From: an uncultured Oscillibacter sp.
GTDB lineage: Bacteria > Bacillota > Clostridia > Oscillospirales > Oscillospiraceae
Direction: 5' to 3'
Length of the DNA: 8,561 nt
Assembly: GCA_904393855.1 (NCBI GenBank)
Contig: CAJFNE010000078.1
Span: 1 to 8,561, forward strand
Shown: positions 1 to 5,912 of the stretch, one piece after another
Layout: each line of letters opens with the position of its first letter
Numbering within the stretch: position 1 is the first letter of the stretch
Position numbers and translations under genes: made by a program
The notes under the pieces: generated by a model
Seen by the model: the letters and a program-made list of their open reading frames with translations, nothing else
Databases searched by the model: none
Told to the model about the DNA's origin: nothing

Positions 1-580
1 GAACGCCCTGCTCCACCACTGCGGGGACTCCCTCTCCGGCATCGGCGGGGAGCTGCGGCCCGGCATCGTCCACCGGATCGACCGGGACACCTCCGGCCTG
101 ATCATCGCGGCAAAAAACGATTACGCCCACCAGCGCTTGGCGGCCCAGCTCCAGGACCACACCCTGGCCCGGATTTACCGCTGCATCGTGGTGGGGAATC
201 TCCGGGAGGACAGCGGCACGGTGGACGCCCCCATCGGCCGCCACCCCACGGACCGGAAGAAGATGGCGGTGGTGGCGAACGGCCGAAGCGCGGTGACCCA
301 CTGGTCCGTGGTGGAGCGCCTGGCCGGCCATACGGACGTGGAGTGCCGGCTGGAGACCGGCCGGACCCACCAGATCCGGGTCCACATGGCCCACATCGGC
401 CACCCGATCCTGGGGGACACGGTGTATGGGGCGAAGAAGCCCGTCCCCGGGCTCCAGGGCCAGTGCCTCCACGCGGTGGGGCTGCGGTTCCTGCACCCCC
501 GCACCGGGGAGCTGGTGGAACTGTGGTGTCCCCTGCCCCCGGAATTCCAGCAGCAGCTGCGCAGGCTCCGGCGGACCTGA
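1..580 (+). CDS. rluD: RluA/RluD-family 23S rRNA pseudouridine synthase, 3' part (5' end outside window)
   Basis: Enzyme that isomerises uridine to pseudouridine in RNA, most likely in 23S rRNA, acting in the cytoplasm. The reading frame is open from base 2 and gives 192 residues before TGA at 578-580, so the N-terminal part (start codon and any S4-like RNA-binding domain) is upstream of the window. Seen directly: the family motif HRIDRDTSGL at fragment residues 24-33, whose Asp27 (codon 80-82) is the expected catalytic nucleophile; then ARIYRCIVVG, a DAPIGRHPTDRKKM stretch, and the GRTHQIRVHMAHIGHPILGD motif typical of RluD-like enzymes. The C-terminus is complete and a terminator follows at once. 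The family is secure; assignment to RluD, rather than another RluA-family paralogue such as YlyB, is by overall resemblance only. It is unrelated in function to the downstream genes. Confidence 0.9.
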   Translation, partial: NALLHHCGDSLSGIGGELRPGIVHRIDRDTSGLIIAAKNDYAHQRLAAQLQDHTLARIYRCIVVGNLREDSGTVDAPIGRHPTDRKKMAVVANGRSAVTHWSVVERLAGHTDVECRLETGRTHQIRVHMAHIGHPILGDTVYGAKKPVPGLQGQCLHAVGLRFLHPRTGELVELWCPLPPEFQQQLRRLRRT

Positions 581-594
581 ACGGAAAGAGCGAG

Positions 595-618
595 AACGGC
601 CCGAAAGGGCCGTTTTTT
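595..618 (+). terminator. Rho-independent terminator after the pseudouridine synthase gene
   Basis: A perfect 8-bp stem, AACGGCCC (595-602) with GGGCCGTT (607-614), closes on a GAAA tetraloop (603-606) and runs into six T residues (613-618). It begins 14 bases after the stop codon. This is a textbook intrinsic terminator and separates the rRNA-modification gene from the hydrogenase operon. The opposite strand lacks a T-run after the stem, so it should work in one direction only. Confidence 0.95.
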
Positions 619-646
619 ACACCCTTTCAGAGGTCTGTTTTTTATC

Positions 647-750
647 GGTTCCGCCAAGAAACCGTGCAAAAAAAATAGTTAAAATTTGAAAAGACCGGAA
701 AACCATTCCAGTTGTTTCCATAAAAATTCAAATTTTCCTCCGGCGGAACC
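647..750. repeat. Nested inverted repeat in AT-rich intergenic DNA
   Basis: Two perfect inverted repeats are nested. The outer arms are GGTTCCGCC (647-655) and GGCGGAACC (742-750); the inner arms are AAAATTTGAA (681-690) and TTCAAATTTT (727-736). Inside these, GGAAA (697-701) can pair with TTTCC (715-719). A transcript could therefore fold into one long interrupted hairpin of about 100 nt. The surrounding 619-830 stretch is strongly AT-rich compared with the GC-rich genes on both sides and has no ORF with a plausible ribosome site. Possible explanations are a structured RNA, a palindromic intergenic repeat element, or a regulatory structure. I do not recognise it as a known family. Confidence 0.6.
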
Positions 751-807
751 TTTTTCAAAACAAAAAGAAAACGATTGCATGGAATTTTGCCGCAAACGTG
801 CGTGTTT

Positions 808-825
808 TGGGTATTTTGATAACAA
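808..825. promoter_or_regulatory. Possible second (upstream) Rex-like operator
   Basis: TGGGTATTTTGATAACAA has one perfect Rex-type half-site (TAACAA, 820-825) and a degenerate partner (TGGGTA against TTGTTA, four of six bases). Its centre lies 42 bp upstream of the centre of the better site at 850-867, four helical turns of DNA. It sits just upstream of the -35 box. The weak left half means this could be chance in AT-rich sequence. Confidence 0.3.
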
Positions 826-830
826 ATTAC

Positions 831-859
831 TTGCAATGATCATTCCGAATTGTTATAAT
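831..859 (+). promoter_or_regulatory. SigmaA-type promoter of the hydCBA operon (extended -10)
   Basis: The -35 box TTGCAA (831-836) is separated by exactly 17 bp from a consensus -10 box TATAAT (854-859), which is preceded by the extended element TG-T (851-853). Transcription should begin near 866, giving a leader of about 115 nt before hydC. It is the best promoter in the window and the only one in this intergenic region with both boxes and optimal spacing. The -10 box lies inside the Rex-like palindrome. Confidence 0.85.
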
Positions 860-867
860 CATAACAT
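850..867. promoter_or_regulatory. Rex-like redox operator overlapping the -10 box
   Basis: TTGTTATAATCATAACAT is an inverted repeat with arms TTGTTAT (850-856) and ATAACAT (861-867), six of seven positions complementary around AATC; the A849-T868 pair extends it. It closely matches the known Rex consensus TTGTTAANNNNTTAACAA. Rex is a repressor that senses the NADH/NAD+ ratio and is known in Clostridia to control hydrogenase and fermentation genes. Its placement on the -10 box fits simple repression when NADH is low. A further TTGTTA half-site follows at 867-872. The site is visible; binding by Rex is inferred, and no rex gene is in the window. Confidence 0.72.
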
Positions 868-881
868 TGTTAGCCTGATGA

Positions 882-913
882 CTTTACTGGGGTAAAGCGA
901 CTGCCGCTTCCCC
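882..913 (+). promoter_or_regulatory. Hydrogenase operon 5' leader with two mutually exclusive hairpins
   Basis: The leader can form either CTTTAC (882-887) with GTAAAG (892-897), or the stronger GGGG (889-892) plus AAGCG (895-899) paired with CGCTT (905-909) plus CCCC (910-913). The two share bases 889-897, so they cannot coexist. No T-run follows, so this is not an obvious terminator. Bases 914-968 show no further clear structure. It may only be a stabilising 5' hairpin; I do not recognise a known riboswitch. Confidence 0.35.
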
Positions 914-981
914 TGATTCACGGCTATACAGAGCGAGGGTTCCAATCGAAACAAGGAGACAGACACAAGGGAGGTATGCCA

Positions 982-1461
982 ATGAGCGGCAAGCAGTCGC
1001 GGACTGAGCAGATCCTGGAGCAGTACGGATACGATCAGTCCAACCTGATTGCGATTCTGCAGGAGATTCAGGCGGAGTACAAGTACTTGAGCGAGGAATC
1101 GCTGACCACGGTGGCGGAGAAGCTGGGCATCGGCACAGCCAAGGTGTACAGCGTGGCCACCTTTTACGAGAACTTTTCCCTGGAGGCCAAGGGAAAGCAC
1201 ATCATCAAGGTCTGTGCGGGCACGGCCTGCCACGTCCGCAAGTCCGGCCCCATCTATGACGCCATTCACGACTACCTGGGCCTGAGCGGAAAGAAAAAGA
1301 CCTCCGCCGACGGTATGTTCACCCTGGAGACGGTGGCGTGCCTGGGCGCCTGCGGCCTGGCCCCCGTCATGACCGTGGATGGCGAGGTCCACTCCAAGAT
1401 GACACCGGAGGCGGCGCTGACCCTGCTGGAGGACATGCGGAAAAAGGAGGCGGCCCAATGA
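982..1461 (+). CDS. hydC: HydC, thioredoxin-like [2Fe-2S] subunit of electron-bifurcating [FeFe]-hydrogenase (NuoE-like)
   Basis: Small electron-transfer subunit of the cytoplasmic HydABC complex, homologous to NuoE of complex I. It is 159 aa, a usual length for the family. A helical N-terminal region (about 1-70, with the VYSVATFYENF motif) is followed by a thioredoxin-like domain with the [2Fe-2S] ligands C78, C83, C120 and C124 (CAGTAC and CLGAC contexts). Start choice: GGGAGG at 969-974 lies 7 nt from ATG 982 but almost touches the in-frame ATG at 976, so 982 is preferred. The stop overlaps the next ATG (ATGA, 1458-1461), indicating translational coupling to hydB. A NuoE-like protein could also serve a formate dehydrogenase or NADP-reducing (Hnd) hydrogenase, but adjacency to hydB and a catalytic hydA decides the role. 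Confidence 0.93.
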   Translation: MSGKQSRTEQILEQYGYDQSNLIAILQEIQAEYKYLSEESLTTVAEKLGIGTAKVYSVATFYENFSLEAKGKHIIKVCAGTACHVRKSGPIYDAIHDYLGLSGKKKTSADGMFTLETVACLGACGLAPVMTVDGEVHSKMTPEAALTLLEDMRKKEAAQ

Positions 1462-3371
1462 ACCGTGTACGCCAGAGCAAATTGACCCGGGACAGCTTTC
1501 ACGTCTTTCAGGCCAACGCCCGGAACGCCCTGAAGCAGAGCGAGCAGGTCCCCTCCGTCCTGATCTGCGCCGGCACCGGCTGCATCGCCGGCGGCGCCCT
1601 GAAGATCTATGACAATATCCGGGCCGAGTGCGAGAGCCGGGGGCTCCAGGTCTACGTGGGCCTCAAGCATGACACGGACGAGGAGAAGAGCCTCCACGTG
1701 AAGATGAGCGGCTGTCACGGCTTCTGCGAGATGGGCCCCCTGGTCCACATCGAGCCCATGGGCGTCATGTACATCCACGTCCAGCCGGAGGACTGCCACG
1801 AGATCCTGGAAAAGACCGTGCTGGGCGGGGAGATCATCGACCGGCTGGTGTACCACCTGGACGGGGTGGCCTATCCCCGGCAGGAGGATATCCCGTTCTA
1901 TAAGAAACAGCACCGGGTGGTGCTGGAGAACTGCGGCAGCAGCGACGCCGAGGACATCGAGGAATACATCGCCAAGGGCGGCTACGCCGGGTTCGAGAAG
2001 GCCCTCTTCGAGATGACCGACGAGGAGATCTGCAAGACGATCCTGGACTCCGGGCTCCGGGGACGGGGCGGCGGCGGCTTCCCCGCCGGCCGGAAGTGGG
2101 ACGGCGCCCGCCGGCAGAAGGCGGAGAAGAAGTATGTGGTCTGCAACGGCGACGAGGGTGACCCCGGCGCGTTCATGGACCGCTCCATCATGGAGGGCAA
2201 CCCCCACAGCGTACTGGAGGGCATGATGATTGCGGGCCTGGCCGTGGGCAGCGACGAGGGCTACATCTACGTCCGGGCGGAGTACCCCCTGGCGGTGAGC
2301 CGGCTGAAGGCCGCTATCGCCAAGGCGGAGCAGTACGGCCTCCTGGGCGACCACATCATGGGCACGGACTTCTCTTTCCACATCCATGTGAACATGGGTG
2401 CCGGCGCCTTCGTCTGCGGCGAGGGCAGCGCTCTGACCGCCTCCATCGAGGGCAACCGGGGCATGCCCCGGGTGAAGCCCCCCCGGACCATCGAGCACGG
2501 CCTGTGGGCGGAGCCCACGGTGCTCAACAACGTGGAGACCTTTGCCAACGTGCCGCTGATCGTCCGCAACGGCGTGGAGTGGTATCACTCCATCGGCACC
2601 AAGACCAGCCCCGGCACCAAGGCCTTCGCTCTGACGGGCAACGTGGTGAACACGGGCCTCATCGAGGTGCCCATGGGCACCACCATCCGGGAGGTGGTCT
2701 TTGACATCGGCGGCGGCATCCGGAACGGCAAGCAGTTCAAAGCCGTGCAGATCGGCGGACCCTCCGGCGGCGCCACCACCGCCAGCCGCGAGCATCTGGA
2801 CCTGCCCCTGGACTTCGACAGCCTCAAGAGCATCGGCGCCATGATCGGCTCCGGCGGTCTCGTGGTCATGGACGAGGACACCTGCATGGTGGAGACCGCC
2901 CGCTTCTTCATGGAGTTCACCCAGAAGGAGTCCTGCGGCAAGTGCGTCCCCTGCCGGGAGGGTACCAAGCGCATGCTGGAGATCCTGGATCGGATCATCG
3001 CCAACCAGGGCACTCTGGAGGACCTGGACCTCCTGGAGGAGCTGGCGGACACCATCAGCTCCACAGCCCTGTGCGGCCTGGGCCAGAGCGCCTGCAAGCC
3101 GGTGCAGAGCACCCTGAAATACTTCCGGGACGAGTACCTCCGCCACGTGGTGGACCACCACTGCCCCATCTGCAACAAGGAGAAGCCCCACCCCACCATC
3201 GAGGCGGAGAAGTGCAAGGGCTGCGGCAAGTGCCGGAAGAACTGCCCCATGGAGGCCATCTCCGGCGCGGTGAAGCGGCCCCACACCATCGACCCTGAAA
3301 AATGTATCAACTGCGGCGCCTGCGTGACGATCTGTCCCTTCGGCGCGATTACCGCCAGCAAGGAGGGCTGA
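1458..3371 (+). CDS. hydB: HydB, FMN/NADH-binding flavoprotein subunit of electron-bifurcating [FeFe]-hydrogenase (NuoF-like)
   Basis: The NADH- and FMN-binding subunit where NAD(H) and ferredoxin electrons meet in HydABC complexes; 637 aa. Domains in order: N-terminal thioredoxin-like [2Fe-2S] domain (C37, C42, C86, C90); NuoF core with GRGGGGFP (202-209), GDEGDPGAF (231-239) and GEGSAL (321-326) for FMN/NADH; a [4Fe-4S] site with C493, C496, C499 and C539; and a C-terminal pair of ferredoxin clusters (C586/C589/C592/C596 and C616/C619/C622/C626). The appended ferredoxin and thioredoxin domains distinguish it from plain NuoF. A further HHCPIC motif (567-572) just before the ferredoxins could bind a metal. 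The frame stays open upstream to 1338, but ATG 1458 has AGGAGG (1445-1450) 7 nt away and overlaps the hydC stop, so it is the start. HydA begins 4 nt after its stop. Confidence 0.94.
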   Translation: MNRVRQSKLTRDSFHVFQANARNALKQSEQVPSVLICAGTGCIAGGALKIYDNIRAECESRGLQVYVGLKHDTDEEKSLHVKMSGCHGFCEMGPLVHIEPMGVMYIHVQPEDCHEILEKTVLGGEIIDRLVYHLDGVAYPRQEDIPFYKKQHRVVLENCGSSDAEDIEEYIAKGGYAGFEKALFEMTDEEICKTILDSGLRGRGGGGFPAGRKWDGARRQKAEKKYVVCNGDEGDPGAFMDRSIMEGNPHSVLEGMMIAGLAVGSDEGYIYVRAEYPLAVSRLKAAIAKAEQYGLLGDHIMGTDFSFHIHVNMGAGAFVCGEGSALTASIEGNRGMPRVKPPRTIEHGLWAEPTVLNNVETFANVPLIVRNGVEWYHSIGTKTSPGTKAFALTGNVVNTGLIEVPMGTTIREVVFDIGGGIRNGKQFKAVQIGGPSGGATTASREHLDLPLDFDSLKSIGAMIGSGGLVVMDEDTCMVETARFFMEFTQKESCGKCVPCREGTKRMLEILDRIIANQGTLEDLDLLEELADTISSTALCGLGQSACKPVQSTLKYFRDEYLRHVVDHHCPICNKEKPHPTIEAEKCKGCGKCRKNCPMEAISGAVKRPHTIDPEKCINCGACVTICPFGAITASKEG

Positions 3372-3375
3372 GAGC

Positions 3376-5064
3376 ATGGCGAAAGGAATTATGTACATTG
3401 ACGGCCAGCGGGTGCCCTTCGACGGGGAGAAGAACGTACTGGCGGTGATCCGGAAGGCCGGCATCGACATGCCCACGTTCTGCTACTACTCGGAGCTGTC
3501 CACTTTCGGCGCCTGCCGGATGTGCGTGGTGGAGGATGAGAAAGGAAAGATCGACACCTCCTGCTCCATGGAGCCCCGGGACGGCATGCGGATCCGCACC
3601 AACACCGCCCGGCTCTTAAAGCATCGGCGGATGATCCTGGAGCTGATGCTGGCCTCCCACAACCGGGACTGCACCACCTGCGAGAAGAACGGGAACTGCC
3701 GCCTGCAGGAGCTGGCGCTGCAGTTCGGCGTGCGGCATGTCCGCTTCCAGGACACCCGGCCCCATTATGAGAAAGACCGCTCCTCCCCGGCCATCGTCCG
3801 GGACCCCAACAAGTGCATTCTCTGCGGCGACTGCGTGCGGGTGTGCGATGAGATGCAGGGCATGAGTATTCTGAACTTCGCCCACCGGGGCAGCGAACTG
3901 CAGGTGATGCCGGCCTTTGACCGGAAGCTCAGTGAGACGAACTGCGTCAGCTGCGGCCAGTGCGCCGCCGCCTGCCCCACCGGCGCCATCACCATCCGGG
4001 ACGAGATCGGCAAGGCGTGGCGGGAGCTGTACGACCCCAAGAAGCGGGTGGTGTTCCAGATCGCCCCCGCCGTCCGGGTGGCCGTGGGCGAGGCCTTCGG
4101 CCTGGAGCCGGGCACCAACGCCATCGACAAGCTGGTGTCCGCCCTGAAGATGATGGGCGCCGACGAGGTGTACGACACCAACTTCGGCGCGGACCTGACC
4201 GTGCTGGAGGAGGCCGCCGAGTTCCTGGAGCGGCTGAAGAAGGGCGGGCCCTTCCCCATGTTCACCTCCTGCTGCCCGGCCTGGATCAAGTACCTGGAAA
4301 AGGAGAATCCCAAGTACCTGAAGAACGTCTCCACCTGCAAGTCCCCCATGGAGATGTTTGCGGCGGTGCTGAAGGACCAGTACAAGGCCAAGGACACCGA
4401 GGACGGCCGCACCACCTATCACATTGCCATCATGCCCTGCACCGCCAAGAAGATGGAGGCGGCCCGGGAGGAGTTCCAGCACGACGGCGTCCCCGACGTG
4501 GACCTGGTGCTGACCACTCAGGAGATCATCACCATGATCAAGGAGTCCGGCATCCGCTTCACAGAGCTGGAGGGGGAATCCCCGGACCTGCCTTTCGGCA
4601 TGGGCACCGGCGCGGCGGTGATCTTCGGCACCACCGGCGGCGTGGCGGAGGCCGTGGCCCGCCGGGTGGTGGAGGACAAGTCCCGCAACACCCTCCAGGC
4701 CATCCAGTTCTCCGGCATCCGGGGCAGCGATGCCATCCGGGAGGTGTCCCTCCCCGTGGGGGACCGGATTCTGCGGATCGCCGTGGTCCACGGGCTGGTG
4801 AATGTGAAGAAGCTGCTGGAGGAGATCGAGGCGGGAACCGCCTATTACGATCTGGTGGAGGTCATGACCTGCAAGACCGGCTGCGTGGGCGGCGCGGGCC
4901 AGCCCCACGGCCTGCAGGCCATCAAGAACCAGCGGGCCGGCGGCCTCTATGAGGCGGACCGGACGGCGCTGATCAAGCGGTCCGAGCGGAACCCCATCGC
5001 CGTGGAGCTGCTGGAGGGGCCCATCCAGGGCCGCACCCACGAGCTGCTCCATGTCCACTACTGA
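3376..5064 (+). CDS. hydA: HydA, catalytic [FeFe]-hydrogenase subunit
   Basis: Catalytic subunit that interconverts protons and H2 at the H-cluster; 562 aa, close to the 574 aa Clostridium pasteurianum CpI. Domains: N-terminal [2Fe-2S] (C36, C47, C50, C63); His/Cys [4Fe-4S] (H95, C99, C102, C108); two ferredoxin [4Fe-4S] clusters (C147/150/153/157 and C190/193/196/200); then the H-domain with TSCCPAW (C300), MPCTAKKMEAAR (C355) and TCKTGCVGGAGQP (C499, C503). The proton-path residues known from CpI (E279, E282, R286, C299, S319) all occur at the same residue numbers, which argues for an active enzyme, not a sensory HydS-type homologue. AGGAGG (3361-3366) lies 9 nt before the ATG. It has no extra C-terminal [2Fe-2S] domain such as the longer Thermotoga HydA carries. 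Activity needs the HydE/F/G maturases, which are not in the window. Bifurcation is inferred from the hydCBA context. Confidence 0.96.
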   Translation: MAKGIMYIDGQRVPFDGEKNVLAVIRKAGIDMPTFCYYSELSTFGACRMCVVEDEKGKIDTSCSMEPRDGMRIRTNTARLLKHRRMILELMLASHNRDCTTCEKNGNCRLQELALQFGVRHVRFQDTRPHYEKDRSSPAIVRDPNKCILCGDCVRVCDEMQGMSILNFAHRGSELQVMPAFDRKLSETNCVSCGQCAAACPTGAITIRDEIGKAWRELYDPKKRVVFQIAPAVRVAVGEAFGLEPGTNAIDKLVSALKMMGADEVYDTNFGADLTVLEEAAEFLERLKKGGPFPMFTSCCPAWIKYLEKENPKYLKNVSTCKSPMEMFAAVLKDQYKAKDTEDGRTTYHIAIMPCTAKKMEAAREEFQHDGVPDVDLVLTTQEIITMIKESGIRFTELEGESPDLPFGMGTGAAVIFGTTGGVAEAVARRVVEDKSRNTLQAIQFSGIRGSDAIREVSLPVGDRILRIAVVHGLVNVKKLLEEIEAGTAYYDLVEVMTCKTGCVGGAGQPHGLQAIKNQRAGGLYEADRTALIKRSERNPIAVELLEGPIQGRTHELLHVHY

Positions 5065-5083
5065 TACAGAGCTTGCTCCCGGA

Positions 5084-5116
5084 GGGAGAGACGGCATCCG
5101 CCGCCTCTCCCCCTTT
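5084..5116 (+). terminator. Probable terminator of the hydrogenase operon (weak T-tract)
   Basis: GGGAGAG (5084-5090) pairs with CTCTCCC (5105-5111). An A/C mismatch is followed by CGGC (5092-5095) with GCCG (5100-5103) around an ATCC loop, an 11-bp GC-rich stem 20 nt after the hydA stop. The tail is pyrimidine-rich (CCTTTCCTTTCC) and lacks a clean T-run, so termination may be incomplete and some read-through into vanRS is possible. Confidence 0.68.
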
Positions 5117-5142
5117 CCTTTCCGGCGGCGCTGTGGTACAAT
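5114..5142 (+). promoter_or_regulatory. Candidate vanRS promoter (extended -10, weak -35)
   Basis: TACAAT (5137-5142) is preceded by TG-G (5134-5136), forming an extended -10. Seventeen bp upstream lies a poor -35, TTTCCT (5114-5119), inside the pyrimidine tail of the hydA terminator. Transcription would start near 5149. A weak -35 with an extended -10 is compatible with activation by VanR itself, but no clear VanR site is visible here. Confidence 0.55.
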
Positions 5143-5143
5143 A

Positions 5144-5173
5144 GCCGCAAAGCGGCGGGACGCCCGCTGCCGC
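5144..5173 (+). promoter_or_regulatory. GC-rich foldable leader of vanR
   Basis: GCCGC (5144-5148) can pair with GCGGC (5152-5156). Alternatively GCGGC (5152-5156) pairs with GCCGC (5169-5173), with GGG (5157-5159) also able to meet CCC (5163-5165). These are competing hairpins in the short stretch before vanR. No T-run follows. In such GC-rich DNA some of this is expected by chance. Confidence 0.3.
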
Positions 5174-5213
5174 CGGGAGGAGCGATCGGCGGAATCCGGG
5201 GAGGAACACGGCT

Positions 5214-5912
5214 ATGAGCACGGACATTCTGATGGTGGACGACGAGGCCGCCATCGCGGACCTGGTGGAGGTCTATCTGAAAAATGAGGGCTACACCGTC
5301 CACAAATTTGATAACGGCGCGGACGCCCTGGCCTGTGTCCGGCGTCAGCATCTGGACCTGGCCATCCTGGACGTCATGCTGCCGGACCTGGACGGCTTCA
5401 CCCTCTGCCAGCGCATCCGGGAGGCGGGGCACCTGTTCCCCATCCTCATGCTGACGGCCCGGGTGGAGGACATGGACAAGATCATGGGGCTGACCCTGGG
5501 GGCTGACGACTACATCACGAAGCCTTTCAACCCCCTGGAGCTGGTGGCCCGGGTGAAAACCCAGCTGCGGCGCTACACCCGGTACAACACCGGGGAGGCG
5601 GCGCCCCAGGAGGCCGCGGAGTACGACTTCCGGGGACTGCAGATCTCCAGGGCCACCCACAAGTGCGTCCTCTTCGGAGAGGAGCTGTCCCTGACGCCGT
5701 TGGAGTTCTCCATCCTCTGGTATCTCTGCGAGCGGCGGGGGAACGTGGTCTCCAGCGAGGAGCTGTTTGAGGCGGTGTGGGGCGAGAAGTACTTGGACAG
5801 CAACAACACCGTCATGAGCCACATCGCCCGCCTGCGGGAGAAGATGCACGAGAATGGCCGGAAGCCCAAATTCATCAAGACCGTCTGGGGGGTGGGGTAT
5901 ACCATTGAGTAA
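5214..5912 (+). CDS. vanR: VanR-type OmpR-family response regulator
   Basis: DNA-binding response regulator, partner of the following kinase, expected to activate the downstream vanG operon. It is 232 aa, normal for the OmpR family. The receiver domain (about 1-120) has acidic D9 and D10, phosphoacceptor D53 (LAILDVMLPDLDG), T81 and K103 (DDYITKPF). The winged-helix domain (about 135-232) carries SLTPLEFSILWYL and ends KTVWGVGYTIE. Stretches such as ADLVEVYLKNEGYTV, GADDYITKPF and GNVVSSEELF closely resemble enterococcal VanR proteins as I remember them, more than generic PhoB/OmpR members. GGGAGG (5199-5204) lies 9 nt before the ATG. Its 3' end overlaps the vanS start by 8 nt. Family certain; the specific VanR call rests on resemblance plus the vanG ligase downstream. 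Confidence 0.88.
   Translation: MSTDILMVDDEAAIADLVEVYLKNEGYTVHKFDNGADALACVRRQHLDLAILDVMLPDLDGFTLCQRIREAGHLFPILMLTARVEDMDKIMGLTLGADDYITKPFNPLELVARVKTQLRRYTRYNTGEAAPQEAAEYDFRGLQISRATHKCVLFGEELSLTPLEFSILWYLCERRGNVVSSEELFEAVWGEKYLDSNNTVMSHIARLREKMHENGRKPKFIKTVWGVGYTIE

Noticed and set aside
617..721. Minus-strand 34-codon ORF with a hydrophobic centre, ATG at 721 and a GGAGG upstream
   Set aside because: The GGAGG is about 15 nt from the ATG, too far for a normal ribosome site. The ORF ends inside the terminator of the upstream gene and lies in the arms of the inverted repeat, so its composition follows from AT-rich palindromic DNA.
642..836. Minus-strand 64-codon ORF
   Set aside because: No ribosome site and no recognisable protein; it spans the inverted repeats and reads as noncoding.
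686..895. Plus-strand 69-codon ORF (TTG start) across the hydrogenase promoter
   Set aside because: It has no ribosome site, runs through the -35, -10 and Rex-like operator, and its amino-acid composition is what AT-rich noncoding DNA gives.
976..981. HydC start at ATG 976
   Set aside because: The ribosome site would nearly touch this ATG. ATG 982, two codons later, has a normal 7-nt spacing.
1272..3476. Minus-strand 734-codon ORF opposite hydB
   Set aside because: Long antisense open frames are common opposite GC-rich genes with biased third positions. The + strand frame encodes an unmistakable HydB with all cofactor motifs.
3376..5064. Sensory (HydS-type) hydrogenase homologue
   Set aside because: All catalytic and proton-transfer residues are present, there is no PAS or signalling domain, and the gene sits with electron-transfer subunits.
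3616..5097. Minus-strand 493-codon ORF opposite hydA
   Set aside because: Its low-complexity composition rich in Gly, His, Leu and Ala is a mirror of GC-rich codons; hydA is clearly the real gene.
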